From assembly GCF_015291745.1 (NCBI RefSeq), contig NZ_CP030059.1, forward strand, positions 6,227,501-6,291,500: DNA of 64,000 bases. Reading direction: 5' to 3'. Source of the stretch: Bradyrhizobium sp. CCBAU 53351 (GTDB lineage Bacteria > Pseudomonadota > Alphaproteobacteria > Rhizobiales > Xanthobacteraceae). Shown piece after piece: positions 25,692 to 34,357 of this stretch. The translations under genes were made by a program, and so were the position numbers. Every line of letters starts with the position of its first letter. The stretch's first letter is position 1. The notes below the pieces were generated by a model that was not told the origin of the DNA, did no database searches, and was given only the letters and a program-made list of their open reading frames with translations.

Positions 25692-26866
25692 GGACGGCGG
25701 TCCCTGGTGAGGAGTTCGAGTTCGCCCAGCTGCTTCTTCGCGCGCGCGAGCATCACGGTCGACGACGCCAGATCGAGACGCGCCGGCGTTGCCGGAGGCT
25801 TGTCGGCGACAATGGCGGATCCGCTGGGGAACGGCTTGCGCATGTCGAGCGCGAGCTGCAGCGTGGCGTTCAGAAGCGGAACGTCGCGCTCGGGCAGCTT
25901 CGACCGGTCGAGTGCCTTCAGCTCGGCGAGACCGCCGTCATATTCGTCGGTGAGCGCTCGCGCGGCGCCGCGGAAGAAATGCGCCCGCTCGCGCTCGGCG
26001 GAGGCATCGGCGCTGAGCGTCAGCACCCGCTCGCCGGCAAGCCGCGTCACGCCGAGCTGCCCGCGCACCATCGCGGCGCGCGCTATCACGAGATAGAGCT
26101 TGAGGCGGCTCGCGCGATCGATCTGCTCCAGCATGGCGGCGATCCGCGCGAAGCGGCGCTCGTCGAGCGCCAGGCTCGATTGCGTCAGGCCACTGGAGAA
26201 GCGTTGCCAGAAATCGCCGGCATAGATCGAGTTGCGGTAGTGGCGCAGATAGGCCAGCGTCAGGAACTCGAACTTGTCGAAGTCCTCCGCCTGCCCGACC
26301 AGCAGGATCTCGCGCCGCAGCGCCGCCTCCTCCACCAGCGTTCCGGGCAGCAGCAGTCGCGCATCGTCCAACCGCTCGATCGCGAGCGATGCTTCGGAAC
26401 GCGCGAACAACGCGCCCTGCACCAGCGCGACCTGTCCGCCGAGGCCCGAAGACAGCGTCCGCGGCTTGACGTCCTTGAGCAGCTCCCGCGCTTCCTCCTG
26501 ACGACCCTCGACATAGGCGAGCGCGCCGTTGAACAGCCGCTCGTCCACGCTCATCTTGTCGCGCGGCAGCTTGCGGACGATTTGCGGTGCGCCGCCGCTG
26601 AGCAGGTAGATGACGACAGCCTGGCTGTTCTGCGGATTGCTCCACACGGCAGGATCGGCGGCGAGAAATTTCTCACCGACCTGCCGGATCAGCGCGATGT
26701 GGCTGCCATGCGCGGCAGTGTCGCCGTTGGCGATGCCGTCCTGCACCGCCTGCAATGCGCGGACGAGCTCATAGGGCTCGCCCGGCTGGCGCGCGGACTG
26801 GGCCCGCACGTTCGCCGCCGTGAACGGCAGGAGCAGCAGAGCGGCGCAGAGCAACGGCCTGATCAA
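25688..26866 (-). CDS. motC: MotC, periplasmic motor protein
   Basis: A 392-residue protein with a signal peptide (LLCAALLLLPFTAANVRAQ) and an otherwise helical, repeat-like body (QVALVQGALFARSEASLAI, DFDKFEFLTLAYLRHYRNS). It matches rhizobial MotC, which binds MotB in the periplasm and adjusts motor speed. There is no ATG near the signal peptide. The reading frame meets the motB stop at the sequence CCTTGATC, so a TTG start at 26866-26864 overlapping the motB TGA (TTGA) is the best choice. It overlaps fliK by ATGA. Confidence 0.88.
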   Translation of the reverse strand: MIRPLLCAALLLLPFTAANVRAQSARQPGEPYELVRALQAVQDGIANGDTAAHGSHIALIRQVGEKFLAADPAVWSNPQNSQAVVIYLLSGGAPQIVRKLPRDKMSVDERLFNGALAYVEGRQEEARELLKDVKPRTLSSGLGGQVALVQGALFARSEASLAIERLDDARLLLPGTLVEEAALRREILLVGQAEDFDKFEFLTLAYLRHYRNSIYAGDFWQRFSSGLTQSSLALDERRFARIAAMLEQIDRASRLKLYLVIARAAMVRGQLGVTRLAGERVLTLSADASAERERAHFFRGAARALTDEYDGGLAELKALDRSKLPERDVPLLNATLQLALDMRKPFPSGSAIVADKPPATPARLDLASSTVMLARAKKQLGELELLTRDRRP

Positions 26867-28164
26867 GGGCGCTTCTCTCGGAGCAGGATCTCGATCCGGC
26901 GATTCTGCGCGGCCGCCGGATCGTTCGGCAGCTTCGGCCGCCGATCGGCGTAGCCTTCGACATGCTCGATCCGTTGCGCATCGACGCCGGAGCGAACCAA
27001 CATGTAATAGGCCATCTGGGCCCGCGCAGTCGACAACCGCCAATTGTCGTAAGTGTCCGAACGATACGGCCGATTGTCGGTATGGCCGCGGACGATGATC
27101 ACGCCCTGGCGTTTCGTCAGCAGCGGCCCGATCTTGTCGATCACGCGGATCAATTCGGGCCGCGGCTCGGCCGAGCCGACCGCGAACATGCCGAAGCTTG
27201 CATCGTCGGTCAGGCTGATCAGGAGACCCTCCTCGACCTGACGCACCTCGGCCGCCGGTCCTGCGCCCGCCTTGACGTCCGACAGCGCGTCCGCGATCGC
27301 GGACTGCAACTGCTTGATGGTCGGCTGCTGAGTCTGGGCCGCATCGCGCGGTTCGGAGTCCTTCGCCGCATCGCTCTGACGCGCCTGCGCGTTGGGTTGA
27401 ACCGTGGTTTGGGCGCTGCCTTCGCGGGGCGATTGCGCCGGCGCGGGCCCCGGCGGCAGCAGGGGCGACAGGTTTGCGGACGGCGCATCCGCGCTCGGCG
27501 CAACGCTTCCGCCGGCATCGTCGGTCTTGGCGCGACGTGCCTGCTCGCCCTGATTGGTCGCGGGCACGGCGTCGCGCGCCGCATTCGGCCTGGGCTCGCT
27601 CTCGACCATGCGATCGGCGTCCTTGGACGCTTGCGGCGCCAGCTTCCAATAACCGGGGTCAAAGGGATCGCGGTAGGCGTCGCCGCCCTTGAGGCCATCC
27701 TCTTCGGCGGACGTCAGCGCGCCGGCGCGCCGCTGTCCCGAGGACTGGTTCGCGCTGTTCGCGATCTCCGCGAGCGTCGCATAGGGATCACGGAACAGCA
27801 CCTTCTCTTCAAAGGAGGCCGGCTTCTCGATCGTCGGCGAGTCACCGCGACGTTCTTCGTTCGAGCCGGCCGGCTGGCGCTTGCCGTCCTGGCCTTCGAA
27901 CGACGTCGGTTCCTTCTTGGAGAGATTCTTCAGGCCTTTCGGCGCGGGGGCGTTTTCCGCGAGCTGGATCGGGTTGAAATAGCTCGCGACCACCTGCTTC
28001 TGGTCCTGGTTGAGCGCGTTGAGCAGCCACATGACCAGGAAGAAGGCCATCATCGCGGTCATGAAGTCCGCGTAGGCGATCTTCCAGACGCCGCCATGAT
28101 GCGCCTCCTCGGCGAAGGCGCTGCGCCGGCGGACGATCACGAGCTCATGCTTGACCTCTTCCAT
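26863..28164 (-). CDS. motB: MotB, flagellar stator protein
   Basis: A 433-residue stator subunit. One transmembrane helix carries the proton-binding Asp33 (KIAYADFMTAMMAFFLVMW). A very long Ala/Gln/Pro/Ser-rich linker (about 65-275) precedes the OmpA-like peptidoglycan-binding domain (VIIVRGHTDNRPYRSD, AQNRRIEILLREKRP). It works with the MotA encoded 14 kb away. The linker is longer than in enteric MotB (about 300 residues in total), in line with rhizobial forms that also bind MotC. Confidence 0.95.
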   Translation of the reverse strand: MEEVKHELVIVRRRSAFAEEAHHGGVWKIAYADFMTAMMAFFLVMWLLNALNQDQKQVVASYFNPIQLAENAPAPKGLKNLSKKEPTSFEGQDGKRQPAGSNEERRGDSPTIEKPASFEEKVLFRDPYATLAEIANSANQSSGQRRAGALTSAEEDGLKGGDAYRDPFDPGYWKLAPQASKDADRMVESEPRPNAARDAVPATNQGEQARRAKTDDAGGSVAPSADAPSANLSPLLPPGPAPAQSPREGSAQTTVQPNAQARQSDAAKDSEPRDAAQTQQPTIKQLQSAIADALSDVKAGAGPAAEVRQVEEGLLISLTDDASFGMFAVGSAEPRPELIRVIDKIGPLLTKRQGVIIVRGHTDNRPYRSDTYDNWRLSTARAQMAYYMLVRSGVDAQRIEHVEGYADRRPKLPNDPAAAQNRRIEILLREKRP

Positions 28165-28170
28165 GGCGGA

Positions 28171-28863
28171 TTACCGGCGCGCTTCCTTGAGGCGTTCGCT
28201 CCAGGCCGAGATCTGCGTCTCGATCACGGTCTGGTCCGCAACGACACGAACCTCGAGCGCCTCCGCCGTCTCGTACTCGATACCGATCCGCCTGGACGTT
28301 TCGAGCTGCGTCTTCACGAGGTCGAGCAGCTCGCTCGGACCGGTGACCTTGAACGCCGGCGCCGACGAGTTGCCGGTCAGCGCCGCAATCTGCTCGACCA
28401 GCGATCCGATCGCCTTGTCGCGGACCGCGTCGGCGAGGAACGGCAGCAAGATCCGCGCGACGGAGCTAGCAATGTTGGTCTCGATCTCCCGGCAGGCCGC
28501 CTCGAAGCCGCCGACGATGGCGACCGCTTGCTGGTCGGACCATTTGGCGCGCTCCTCGCCGAGCCGGATCGCGCTGCGGACGCGCTCTTCGGCGAGCTTG
28601 GCGTCGCCTTCCGCAACCCCGGCCGCAAGACCGCGGCGGTAGGCGTCGTCCAGCAGATTGGTAGGAGGAGCCTCGGCCTTCGGCGCCGGAGGCGGCGACT
28701 GGGGCAACGGCTGCGGCTGAGCCTGAAGTTGCGGCTGAGGTTCGCGCACCACCTCCTTCGGCCGGGTCAGCAGGTCCTGGACCCTGGGCGGCGGAGCCGG
28801 TGGTGACTTGGCCCGGCCGTTCGCGTCGAACTGCGTCAGGAACTTTCCGATTGCCGCGTTCAT
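28171..28863 (-). CDS. fliH: FliH-like regulator of the export ATPase
   Basis: A 230-residue protein. A Pro/Gln-rich N-terminus (20-65) is followed by an Ala-rich helix with glycine steps (YRRGLAAGVAEGDAKLAEER) and a C-terminal domain with ELLDLVKTQLETSRRIGIEY and VRVVADQTVIETQ, as in FliH. FliH binds FliI and links it to the C-ring. Position directly after fliF supports the call, although fliG is elsewhere in this locus. It overlaps fliF by ATGA. Confidence 0.8.
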   Translation of the reverse strand: MNAAIGKFLTQFDANGRAKSPPAPPPRVQDLLTRPKEVVREPQPQLQAQPQPLPQSPPPAPKAEAPPTNLLDDAYRRGLAAGVAEGDAKLAEERVRSAIRLGEERAKWSDQQAVAIVGGFEAACREIETNIASSVARILLPFLADAVRDKAIGSLVEQIAALTGNSSAPAFKVTGPSELLDLVKTQLETSRRIGIEYETAEALEVRVVADQTVIETQISAWSERLKEARR

Positions 28864-30485
28864 GCCGCCTCCTCGCGTCGCATCCAGTCTTTAAGGATCG
28901 CCGCCGCCTGCGCCTGATCGAGCCGAACGATCTGCTCCAGCCGCTTCTGCGGCGTACGCTGCATCTTGCCTTCGAGGTCCTCGACGAGGTTGAGCTCGGG
29001 GTCCTGACTTTCGGCCAGCGCGAGGGCGGCAGCAGCTTCGAGCTCGGCGGCCTCGGCCGCCTCCACCTGCTCCTGCTCGGCGCGATGGGTCAGGATGCCG
29101 TTGACCGCCGGCCGCAATCCGAACCAGACCAGCATCGACGCAACGGCCAGGATCGTCACCGCGTTGATGACGCTGCCGAGCTGCTTGTTGATCATCTCGA
29201 CGAAGCTGATCGGGGGCACCGGCGCCAGTTCGCGCGAGCCCTCGATGAAGTCAACGGCCGTCACCTGGATCTGGTCGCCGCGCGTCTTGTCCAGTCCGCC
29301 TGCCGTCGCCGCGAGCTGGCTGATCTCGGCGAGCTTGCTGTCGACGATGGCCTGGTTGGTCTTGTCGCCGAGATCGGCGACCAGCCGCGCGCGGTTGACA
29401 AGGACGGCGATGAACAGCTTCTTCACGGCGTAGCCGTCGCTCACCGTCGTCGTGGTCTTGGACGAGACTTCGAAATTGGTGACGTCCTCGCGGCGGGTCT
29501 TGTCCTCGCTGGAGTTCTTGCCGCCGCCGGCGTTCACCTGCTGATCCGGAAGGTTCTGCTGCACCGTCGTCGGGGTCGAACGGTCGGCATTCTGCGACGA
29601 TTCCTTCTCGCGCACGTTGCGCACCGACCGCTCGGCTCGACTCTCGGGATCGTAGACGGTCTCGTTGATCTGCTTCTTGTCGGTGGAGAGCTGCGGGGCG
29701 ACGCTGACCTCGAAATTGTCGAGGCCGAGATACGGCGTCAGCGCCTTGCGGATGTTCTCCTGCACCATGCCGCCGACCGTCTTCTGCAGGCTCGCCATCT
29801 TGGTCGGGGCGGCGCTCGCCTCGTCCTCCTCGGCAAGCAGCATCGAGCCGTCGGCATCGAGCACCGTCACCTTGTCGCGGCTCATGCCGGGAATCGCGGC
29901 GGCGACGAGATGACGGATCGACTGCGCCGTGCGCGCCTCGATCGCGCCGTCGGTGCGCAGCACGACCGAGGCCGAGGGCGGCTGCTGCGTCGCGCGGAAC
30001 GAACCGCGGACCGGCATCACGATATGCACCCGCGCCGCCTTGACGCCCTTCATCAGTTGCACCGTGCGCGCGATCTCGCCTTCCAGCGCCCGGAGCTTGG
30101 TGACCTCCTGCATGAACGAAGTGAGGCCGAGCGAGCCGATCTTGTCGAACAGCTCGTAGCCGGAATTGGCGCTGGTCGGCAGCCCCTTCTCGGCCAGCAG
30201 CATCCGCGCCTGCATAGTCTGGCTCGGGCGCACCGAGAGCGCGTCGCCGGCCGTATTGACGTCGAACGTGATGTTCTGCTCGCGCAGCGCCGCGCCCATG
30301 CGCGTCACGTCCTCGCGGGTGAGGCCGGTATAGAGCGTTTCGAACTCGGGACGGCTGAGATAATACGCGCCGCCGACGACGGTGACGAGAACGGCAAAGC
30401 CGATCAATCCCAAGGCCATCAGGCGTCGCGGCCCAAGCTCCAGCAGATTATTGAGCAGTTGCTGTATCTGCGCACGACTGAGCAT
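28860..30485 (-). CDS. fliF: FliF, MS-ring protein
   Basis: A 541-residue MS-ring subunit with two transmembrane helices (about 22-44 and 440-460). Typical blocks are LYTGLTREDVTRMGAALRE, GYELFDKIGSLGLTSFMQEV and VRGSFRATQQPPSASVVL. The C-terminal tail (KRLEQIVRLDQAQAAAILK) is the FliG-binding segment. The ATG at 30485 is preferred because AGGT lies just before it; a GTG at 30518 would add 11 residues but has a poorly spaced ribosome site. It heads the left flagellar operon. Confidence 0.95.
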   Translation of the reverse strand: MLSRAQIQQLLNNLLELGPRRLMALGLIGFAVLVTVVGGAYYLSRPEFETLYTGLTREDVTRMGAALREQNITFDVNTAGDALSVRPSQTMQARMLLAEKGLPTSANSGYELFDKIGSLGLTSFMQEVTKLRALEGEIARTVQLMKGVKAARVHIVMPVRGSFRATQQPPSASVVLRTDGAIEARTAQSIRHLVAAAIPGMSRDKVTVLDADGSMLLAEEDEASAAPTKMASLQKTVGGMVQENIRKALTPYLGLDNFEVSVAPQLSTDKKQINETVYDPESRAERSVRNVREKESSQNADRSTPTTVQQNLPDQQVNAGGGKNSSEDKTRREDVTNFEVSSKTTTTVSDGYAVKKLFIAVLVNRARLVADLGDKTNQAIVDSKLAEISQLAATAGGLDKTRGDQIQVTAVDFIEGSRELAPVPPISFVEMINKQLGSVINAVTILAVASMLVWFGLRPAVNGILTHRAEQEQVEAAEAAELEAAAALALAESQDPELNLVEDLEGKMQRTPQKRLEQIVRLDQAQAAAILKDWMRREEAA

Positions 30486-30787
30486 ATGACCTCGTACCAA
30501 TGCGAACGGTGAGGACACTCCGCTGCCAACCTTGTCTGAAGGTTGCGCGAGGACAGCATTGTGTCAGTTCGCAGGCACGGCGTTGCAATTTTACAAGAAA
30601 CCTGGAGACGCCGGCTTTCCGGAAACGCGCGCACGCTCCGGGCGCATCATGGTGCGATCGGTTGCGGCGGGCCGTATGAGATCTGGCATCGGGGTCGATT
30701 GCGGGCACGTCATGTGCCGCCGCATCCGCCGGTCACGGCGGGGACCGTGCTCCCCTTAGGGAGCACGGCCGTTTTCGAAAGCGCCGC
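30486..30787. other. Intergenic region between the first flagellin gene and fliF
   Basis: About 300 bp. It holds the presumed fliF promoter on the right-to-left strand and a hairpin after the flagellin gene (30745-30768). No gene was seen. Confidence 0.5.
30745..30768 (-). terminator. Hairpin downstream of flagellin gene 1
   Basis: The 10-bp perfect stem CCGTGCTCCC/GGGAGCACGG has a 4-base loop, 20 bp past the flagellin stop. There is no T-run on the minus strand, but GTTTTC follows on the plus strand, so its direction is uncertain. Confidence 0.5.
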
Positions 30788-31699
30788 TTAGCCGCGGAAC
30801 AGCGACAGGATGCTCTGGCTGTTCTGGTTGGCGATCGAGAGCGCCTGAACGCCGAGCTGCTGCTGGGTCTGCAGCGCCTGGAGGCGGGTCGATTCCGCGT
30901 TCATGTCGGCGTCGACGAGCTGGCCGATACCACGATCCACCGAGTCCATCAGCGACTTCACGAATTCCGTGTTGTTCGAGATGCGGTTCTTGATGGCACC
31001 GAGGTTGGCGGCCGACTGGCTGACCGTGTTGATCGCGGTGGTGACCTGCGCGATGTAGCCGTCGAGGATGGTCTGGTCGGCTGCCGAGTCGGTCAGCGAA
31101 CCGATGCCGATGGTGTTGACCGACGCGCTGCCGGTCACGGTGTCGAGGATGCCGCTCGTGGACGCCGTGTAGAGCGAGTAGTTGGCAACCGTCACCGTGA
31201 TGGTGTTGATCGTCGGCGTGCCGCCGACGCGCGAGAACGACGACACCAGGTTGACCGTCGTCGGGGTGGAAGCGTTGGTGCTGAGCCAGTTGACGCCGTT
31301 GAAGGTCGCCGCGTTGGCGACGTTCTTCATGTCCTGCTGGATTTGGGTGATTTCAGCCTGGATCTTGGTGCGGTCGATGCCGGCGGTCTTGGCTTCGACC
31401 AGCAGCGCCTGGAGCTTGGTCAGGCCGGAGTTCTGGTCGCCGATGACCTTGTTCAGAGCGGTGTATTCGGTGTCGACGGTCGCGGCCGACAGACCGAGCG
31501 AGTCGGAGACGGCAGAGAGCGCGGCGTTGTCGGCGCGCATCGAGGTCGCGATCGACCAATAGGCCGAATTGTCCGAAGCGGTCGAGACGCGCTGACCGGT
31601 GGAGATGCGGTTTTCGGTGGTCTGCAGGCTGGCGCTGACATTCCGGAGGGTCTGGAGCGCAGTCATTGCGGCGGAGTTGGTAAGCAGGCTGGAAGCCAT
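30788..31699 (-). CDS. lafA1: Flagellin 1 (lateral type)
   Basis: A 303-residue short flagellin with conserved ends: MASSLLTNSAAMTALQTLR at the N-terminus, the RISTGQRVSTASDNSAYWSI block, and NSQSILSLFRG at the C-terminus. It has only a small central domain, as in rhizobial filaments. It is nearly identical to flagellin 2 downstream of base 31964; the main differences lie in the first 60 residues and a few central positions. The start at 31699 has AAGGGA upstream. A conserved leader precedes both copies. The symbol follows Bradyrhizobium lateral flagellin naming and is inferred from context. Confidence 0.93.
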   Translation of the reverse strand: MASSLLTNSAAMTALQTLRNVSASLQTTENRISTGQRVSTASDNSAYWSIATSMRADNAALSAVSDSLGLSAATVDTEYTALNKVIGDQNSGLTKLQALLVEAKTAGIDRTKIQAEITQIQQDMKNVANAATFNGVNWLSTNASTPTTVNLVSSFSRVGGTPTINTITVTVANYSLYTASTSGILDTVTGSASVNTIGIGSLTDSAADQTILDGYIAQVTTAINTVSQSAANLGAIKNRISNNTEFVKSLMDSVDRGIGQLVDADMNAESTRLQALQTQQQLGVQALSIANQNSQSILSLFRG

Positions 31700-31729
31700 C
31701 TTTGATGTCCCTTTGAAAACAGATTGAAT

Positions 31730-31778
31730 GGGGACATACCGGGCTTGCACCGGTACGACAGGGCGGCATCATGCCTTT
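31730..31778 (-). promoter_or_regulatory. Conserved structured 5' leader of flagellin 1
   Basis: The transcript would contain the palindrome GGCATGATGCC (31765-31775) and the hairpin ACCGG-TGCAAGC-CCGGT (31738-31754), followed by ATGTCCCC. The same block precedes flagellin 2 almost base for base. It is a candidate binding site for FlbT/FlaF or for another post-transcriptional control. Confidence 0.55.
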
Positions 31779-31824
31779 GGGTCTGCGGAAATGCGCATGA
31801 ACCCAACCCGTCGTAACGGCCAGA

Positions 31825-31841
31825 CTAGCCAGCGAAGCTTG
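31825..31841 (-). promoter_or_regulatory. CAAG-N9-CTAG element upstream of flagellin 1
   Basis: CAAG and CTAG are spaced by nine bases about 130 bp before the start codon. Related elements stand upstream of flagellin 2 and motA. It may be a promoter core or a LafR site. Confidence 0.4.
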
Positions 31842-31963
31842 TGCGGGGCTTGTGGTGCTGTGATCCTGCGGCAACGCGCAGCCGAAATCGCGGCGCACGG
31901 CGCCGCGTCAAACGAAAGGGCCGCGCTTCGCGAGAAGCGCGGCCCTCCCGGACTATCTAAGAC

Positions 31964-32869
31964 TTAGCGGAACAGCGACAGGATGCTCTGGCTGTTGTTG
32001 TTGGCGATCGAGAGCGCCTGAACGCCGAGCTGCTGCTGGACCTGGAGAGCCGCCAGGCGTGTGGACTCCTGGTTCATGTCGGCGTCGACGAGCTGGCCGA
32101 TACCGCGATCAACCGAGTCCATCAGCGACTTCACGAACTCCGAGTTGTTCGAGATGCGGTTCTTGATGGCGCCGAGGTTGGCAGCGCCCGAGGACACCGT
32201 GCCGATCGCCGCGGTGACCTGCGCGATGTAGCCATCGAGAATCGTCTGGTCAGCGGCCGAGTCGGTCAGCGCACCGATGTTGAGGGTGTTGACCGACGCG
32301 CTGCCGCTCACCGTGTCGAGGATGCCGCTCGTGCTCGCGGTGTAGAGCGAGTAGTTGGCGACGGTCACGGTGATCGAGCTGGTGGTCGGCGTGGAGCCGA
32401 CGCGCGAGAACGACGACACCAGGTTGACGGTGGTCGGCGTGGAGGCGTTCGTGCTCAGCCAGTTGACGCCGTTGAAGGTCGCCGCGCTGGCGACGTTCTT
32501 CATGTCTTGCTGGATCTGGGTGATTTCCGACTGGATCTTGCTGCGGTCGATACCGGCGGTCTTGGCTTCGACCAGCAGCGACTGGAGCTTGGTCAGGCCG
32601 GAGTTGCTGTCGCCGAGCACCTTGTTCAGAGCGGTGTACTCGGTGTCGACGGTCGCGGCCGACAGACCGAGCGAGTCGGAGACGGCGGAGAGCGCGGCGT
32701 TGTCGGCGCGCATCGAGGTCGCGATCGACCAGTAGGCGGCGTTGTCCGCGGCCGTGGCCACGCGCTGACCGGTGGAGATCCGGCTCTGCGTGGTGGAGAG
32801 TTGCGAGCTGACAGACCGCAGGGTCTGGAGCGCGGTCATGGCGGACGAGTTCGTGAGCAGGCTTGACAT
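31964..32869 (-). CDS. lafA2: Flagellin 2 (lateral type)
   Basis: A 301-residue flagellin paralogous to flagellin 1. The central stretches DTEYTALNKV, DMKNVA-AATFNGVNWLSTN and VANYSLYTASTSGILDTV are the same in both. The ends are MSSLLTNSSAMTALQTLRSV and NNNSQSILSLFR. AAGGGAC lies before the ATG. Both genes are separate units with their own leaders, so they may be transcribed independently. No obvious terminator lies between it and the flagellin 1 leader. Confidence 0.93.
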   Translation of the reverse strand: MSSLLTNSSAMTALQTLRSVSSQLSTTQSRISTGQRVATAADNAAYWSIATSMRADNAALSAVSDSLGLSAATVDTEYTALNKVLGDSNSGLTKLQSLLVEAKTAGIDRSKIQSEITQIQQDMKNVASAATFNGVNWLSTNASTPTTVNLVSSFSRVGSTPTTSSITVTVANYSLYTASTSGILDTVSGSASVNTLNIGALTDSAADQTILDGYIAQVTAAIGTVSSGAANLGAIKNRISNNSEFVKSLMDSVDRGIGQLVDADMNQESTRLAALQVQQQLGVQALSIANNNSQSILSLFR

Positions 32870-32907
32870 TGCGAATGTCCCTTTATGTACGCGTTACATT
32901 TTCATCA

Positions 32908-32957
32908 GGGGACATACCGGACTTGCACCGGTACGGAGGGGCGGCATCATGCCTTTG
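32908..32957 (-). promoter_or_regulatory. Conserved structured 5' leader of flagellin 2
   Basis: This is the counterpart of the flagellin 1 leader: palindrome GGCATGATGCC (32943-32953), hairpin ACCGG-TGCAAGT-CCGGT (32916-32932) and ATGTCCCC. The segment between this leader and the ATG differs from that of flagellin 1, so the leader itself is selectively conserved. Confidence 0.55.
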
Positions 32958-32996
32958 GACTGCTGTGGGTGGGGTCCAACCCGCCGTGACGCATTG

Positions 32997-33014
32997 CTAG
33001 CACGCGAAATCTTG
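32997..33014 (-). promoter_or_regulatory. CAAG-N10-CTAG element upstream of flagellin 2
   Basis: This is the same element as at flagellin 1, with one extra base in the spacer. It is followed by a conserved GGGTTGG about 17 bases downstream in both genes. Confidence 0.4.
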
Positions 33015-33134
33015 CCTGCGGATTAAGATCGGCTTGAATTCTTCAGCAATATCAGATGGTTAATATTACCCACCGCTAACCATAACGCGGTACTTTCCGC
33101 TAACCATGATCGGGCGCCACGCGGCCACCGCCCC

Positions 33135-33875
33135 TCAAGAGAACGAGCGCACCAGCCCGGAGGCGAGCAGATTCCAGCCGTCGATCAACACGAAGAACAG
33201 CATCTTGAACGGCAGCGCGAGGATCGTCGGCGGCATCATCATCATGCCCATCGACATGGTCAGCGTCGCCACGATCATGTCGATCACGAGGAACGGCAGG
33301 ATGATGAGGAATCCGATTTCGAACGAACGCCTCAGCTCCGAGATCATGAAGGCCGGGATGATGACGCGCAGATCGACGCGCTTGTCGTCGAACTTCTTGC
33401 GGAAGCTCTCCGCGGCGAGCGACTCGAAGGTCTGCAGATCCTTGTCCCGGACATGGGCCAGCATGAACTCGCGGAACGGATCCGTGATCTTCAGATAGGC
33501 CTGCTCTTCCGAGATCTCGTTCTTCATCAGCGGCTGGACGCCGGTCTCCCAGGCGCGGTCGAAAGTCGGCGCCATCACGTAGAAGGTCATGAACAGCGCG
33601 AGGCTGATCATGACCAGATTGGCCGGCGTGGTCTGCAGGCCGAGCCCCGCGCGCAGGAACGACAGCGCCACCGCAAATCGCGTGAAGCTCGTCACCATGA
33701 TGAGCAGTCCCGGAGCCACCGACAGCACCGTGATCAGGGCCATCAGCTGGATGATCCGGCCGCTGGTCGAGCCGTTTCCGGGCGGCAGCAGCGAGTTGAG
33801 GTCCGGAATCTGGGCGAGCGCCACTTCGGGCAGCACGACCATGATCAAGGCGAGCAGCAGGACTTTCACTCTCAC
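33135..33875 (-). CDS. fliP: FliP, flagellar export gate protein
   Basis: A 246-residue export gate protein with a cleavable signal sequence (1-21) and four helices. FliP blocks include IQLMALITVLSVAPGLLIMV, SFTRFAVALSFLRAGLGLQT and VIIPAFMISELRRSFEIGF. The start is GTG at 33875 and overlaps the fliL stop (GTGA). It is the last gene of the right-hand operon before the flagellins. Confidence 0.96.
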   Translation of the reverse strand: MRVKVLLLALIMVVLPEVALAQIPDLNSLLPPGNGSTSGRIIQLMALITVLSVAPGLLIMVTSFTRFAVALSFLRAGLGLQTTPANLVMISLALFMTFYVMAPTFDRAWETGVQPLMKNEISEEQAYLKITDPFREFMLAHVRDKDLQTFESLAAESFRKKFDDKRVDLRVIIPAFMISELRRSFEIGFLIILPFLVIDMIVATLTMSMGMMMMPPTILALPFKMLFFVLIDGWNLLASGLVRSFS

Positions 33876-34315
33876 TGGATCACCAACGTCTCAATGATCA
33901 ATTCGCGGACCTTGCCCGACGAGCGGATGGCGGCGCGCTCGGTCAGGTCGTCGCGCAGATGCTGGAGCCCGCGCGATCCCTCGAACTGCGCCACCGAGGC
34001 GGACCGCAAGTAGGTGACGATGTCTTCGCTGATGTGGGCGGCCAGGATGCCGGCGTCCTCGTCGCTCATGCTCTCGGTCACCATGGAGGCCTCGATGCGA
34101 GCCCAATTGTTGGCCGGCGCGGCGAGGTTGGTCACGATCGGAGACAATTTCCGCAAGCGCGCGCTGCCGGCGTAGCTCGACGCGAGCGGCGGCGGGGTCG
34201 CGCCCTTCTTCGCGTCGGCGACGCGCTCGGCGGTCGCAAACAAATGCAGGCCGGCCAGCGCTCCCGCGCCGATCGCGACCAGGGTCAGCACGACGATGGC
34301 CGCGATCAGGCGCAT
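33872..34315 (-). CDS. fliL: FliL, stator-associated membrane protein
   Basis: A 147-residue protein with one N-terminal transmembrane helix (5-27) and a periplasmic domain containing MSDEDAGILAAHISEDIVTY, GLQHLRDDLTERAAI and the FliL-type end VRELIIETLVIQ. FliL rings surround and support the stator. It lies between flgH and fliP and overlaps fliP by GTGA. Confidence 0.9.
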   Translation of the reverse strand: MRLIAAIVVLTLVAIGAGALAGLHLFATAERVADAKKGATPPPLASSYAGSARLRKLSPIVTNLAAPANNWARIEASMVTESMSDEDAGILAAHISEDIVTYLRSASVAQFEGSRGLQHLRDDLTERAAIRSSGKVRELIIETLVIQ

Positions 34316-34357
34316 GACGTCCCCTGCCCTCGCGACACGGCCAGGCCGGCGCGAACT

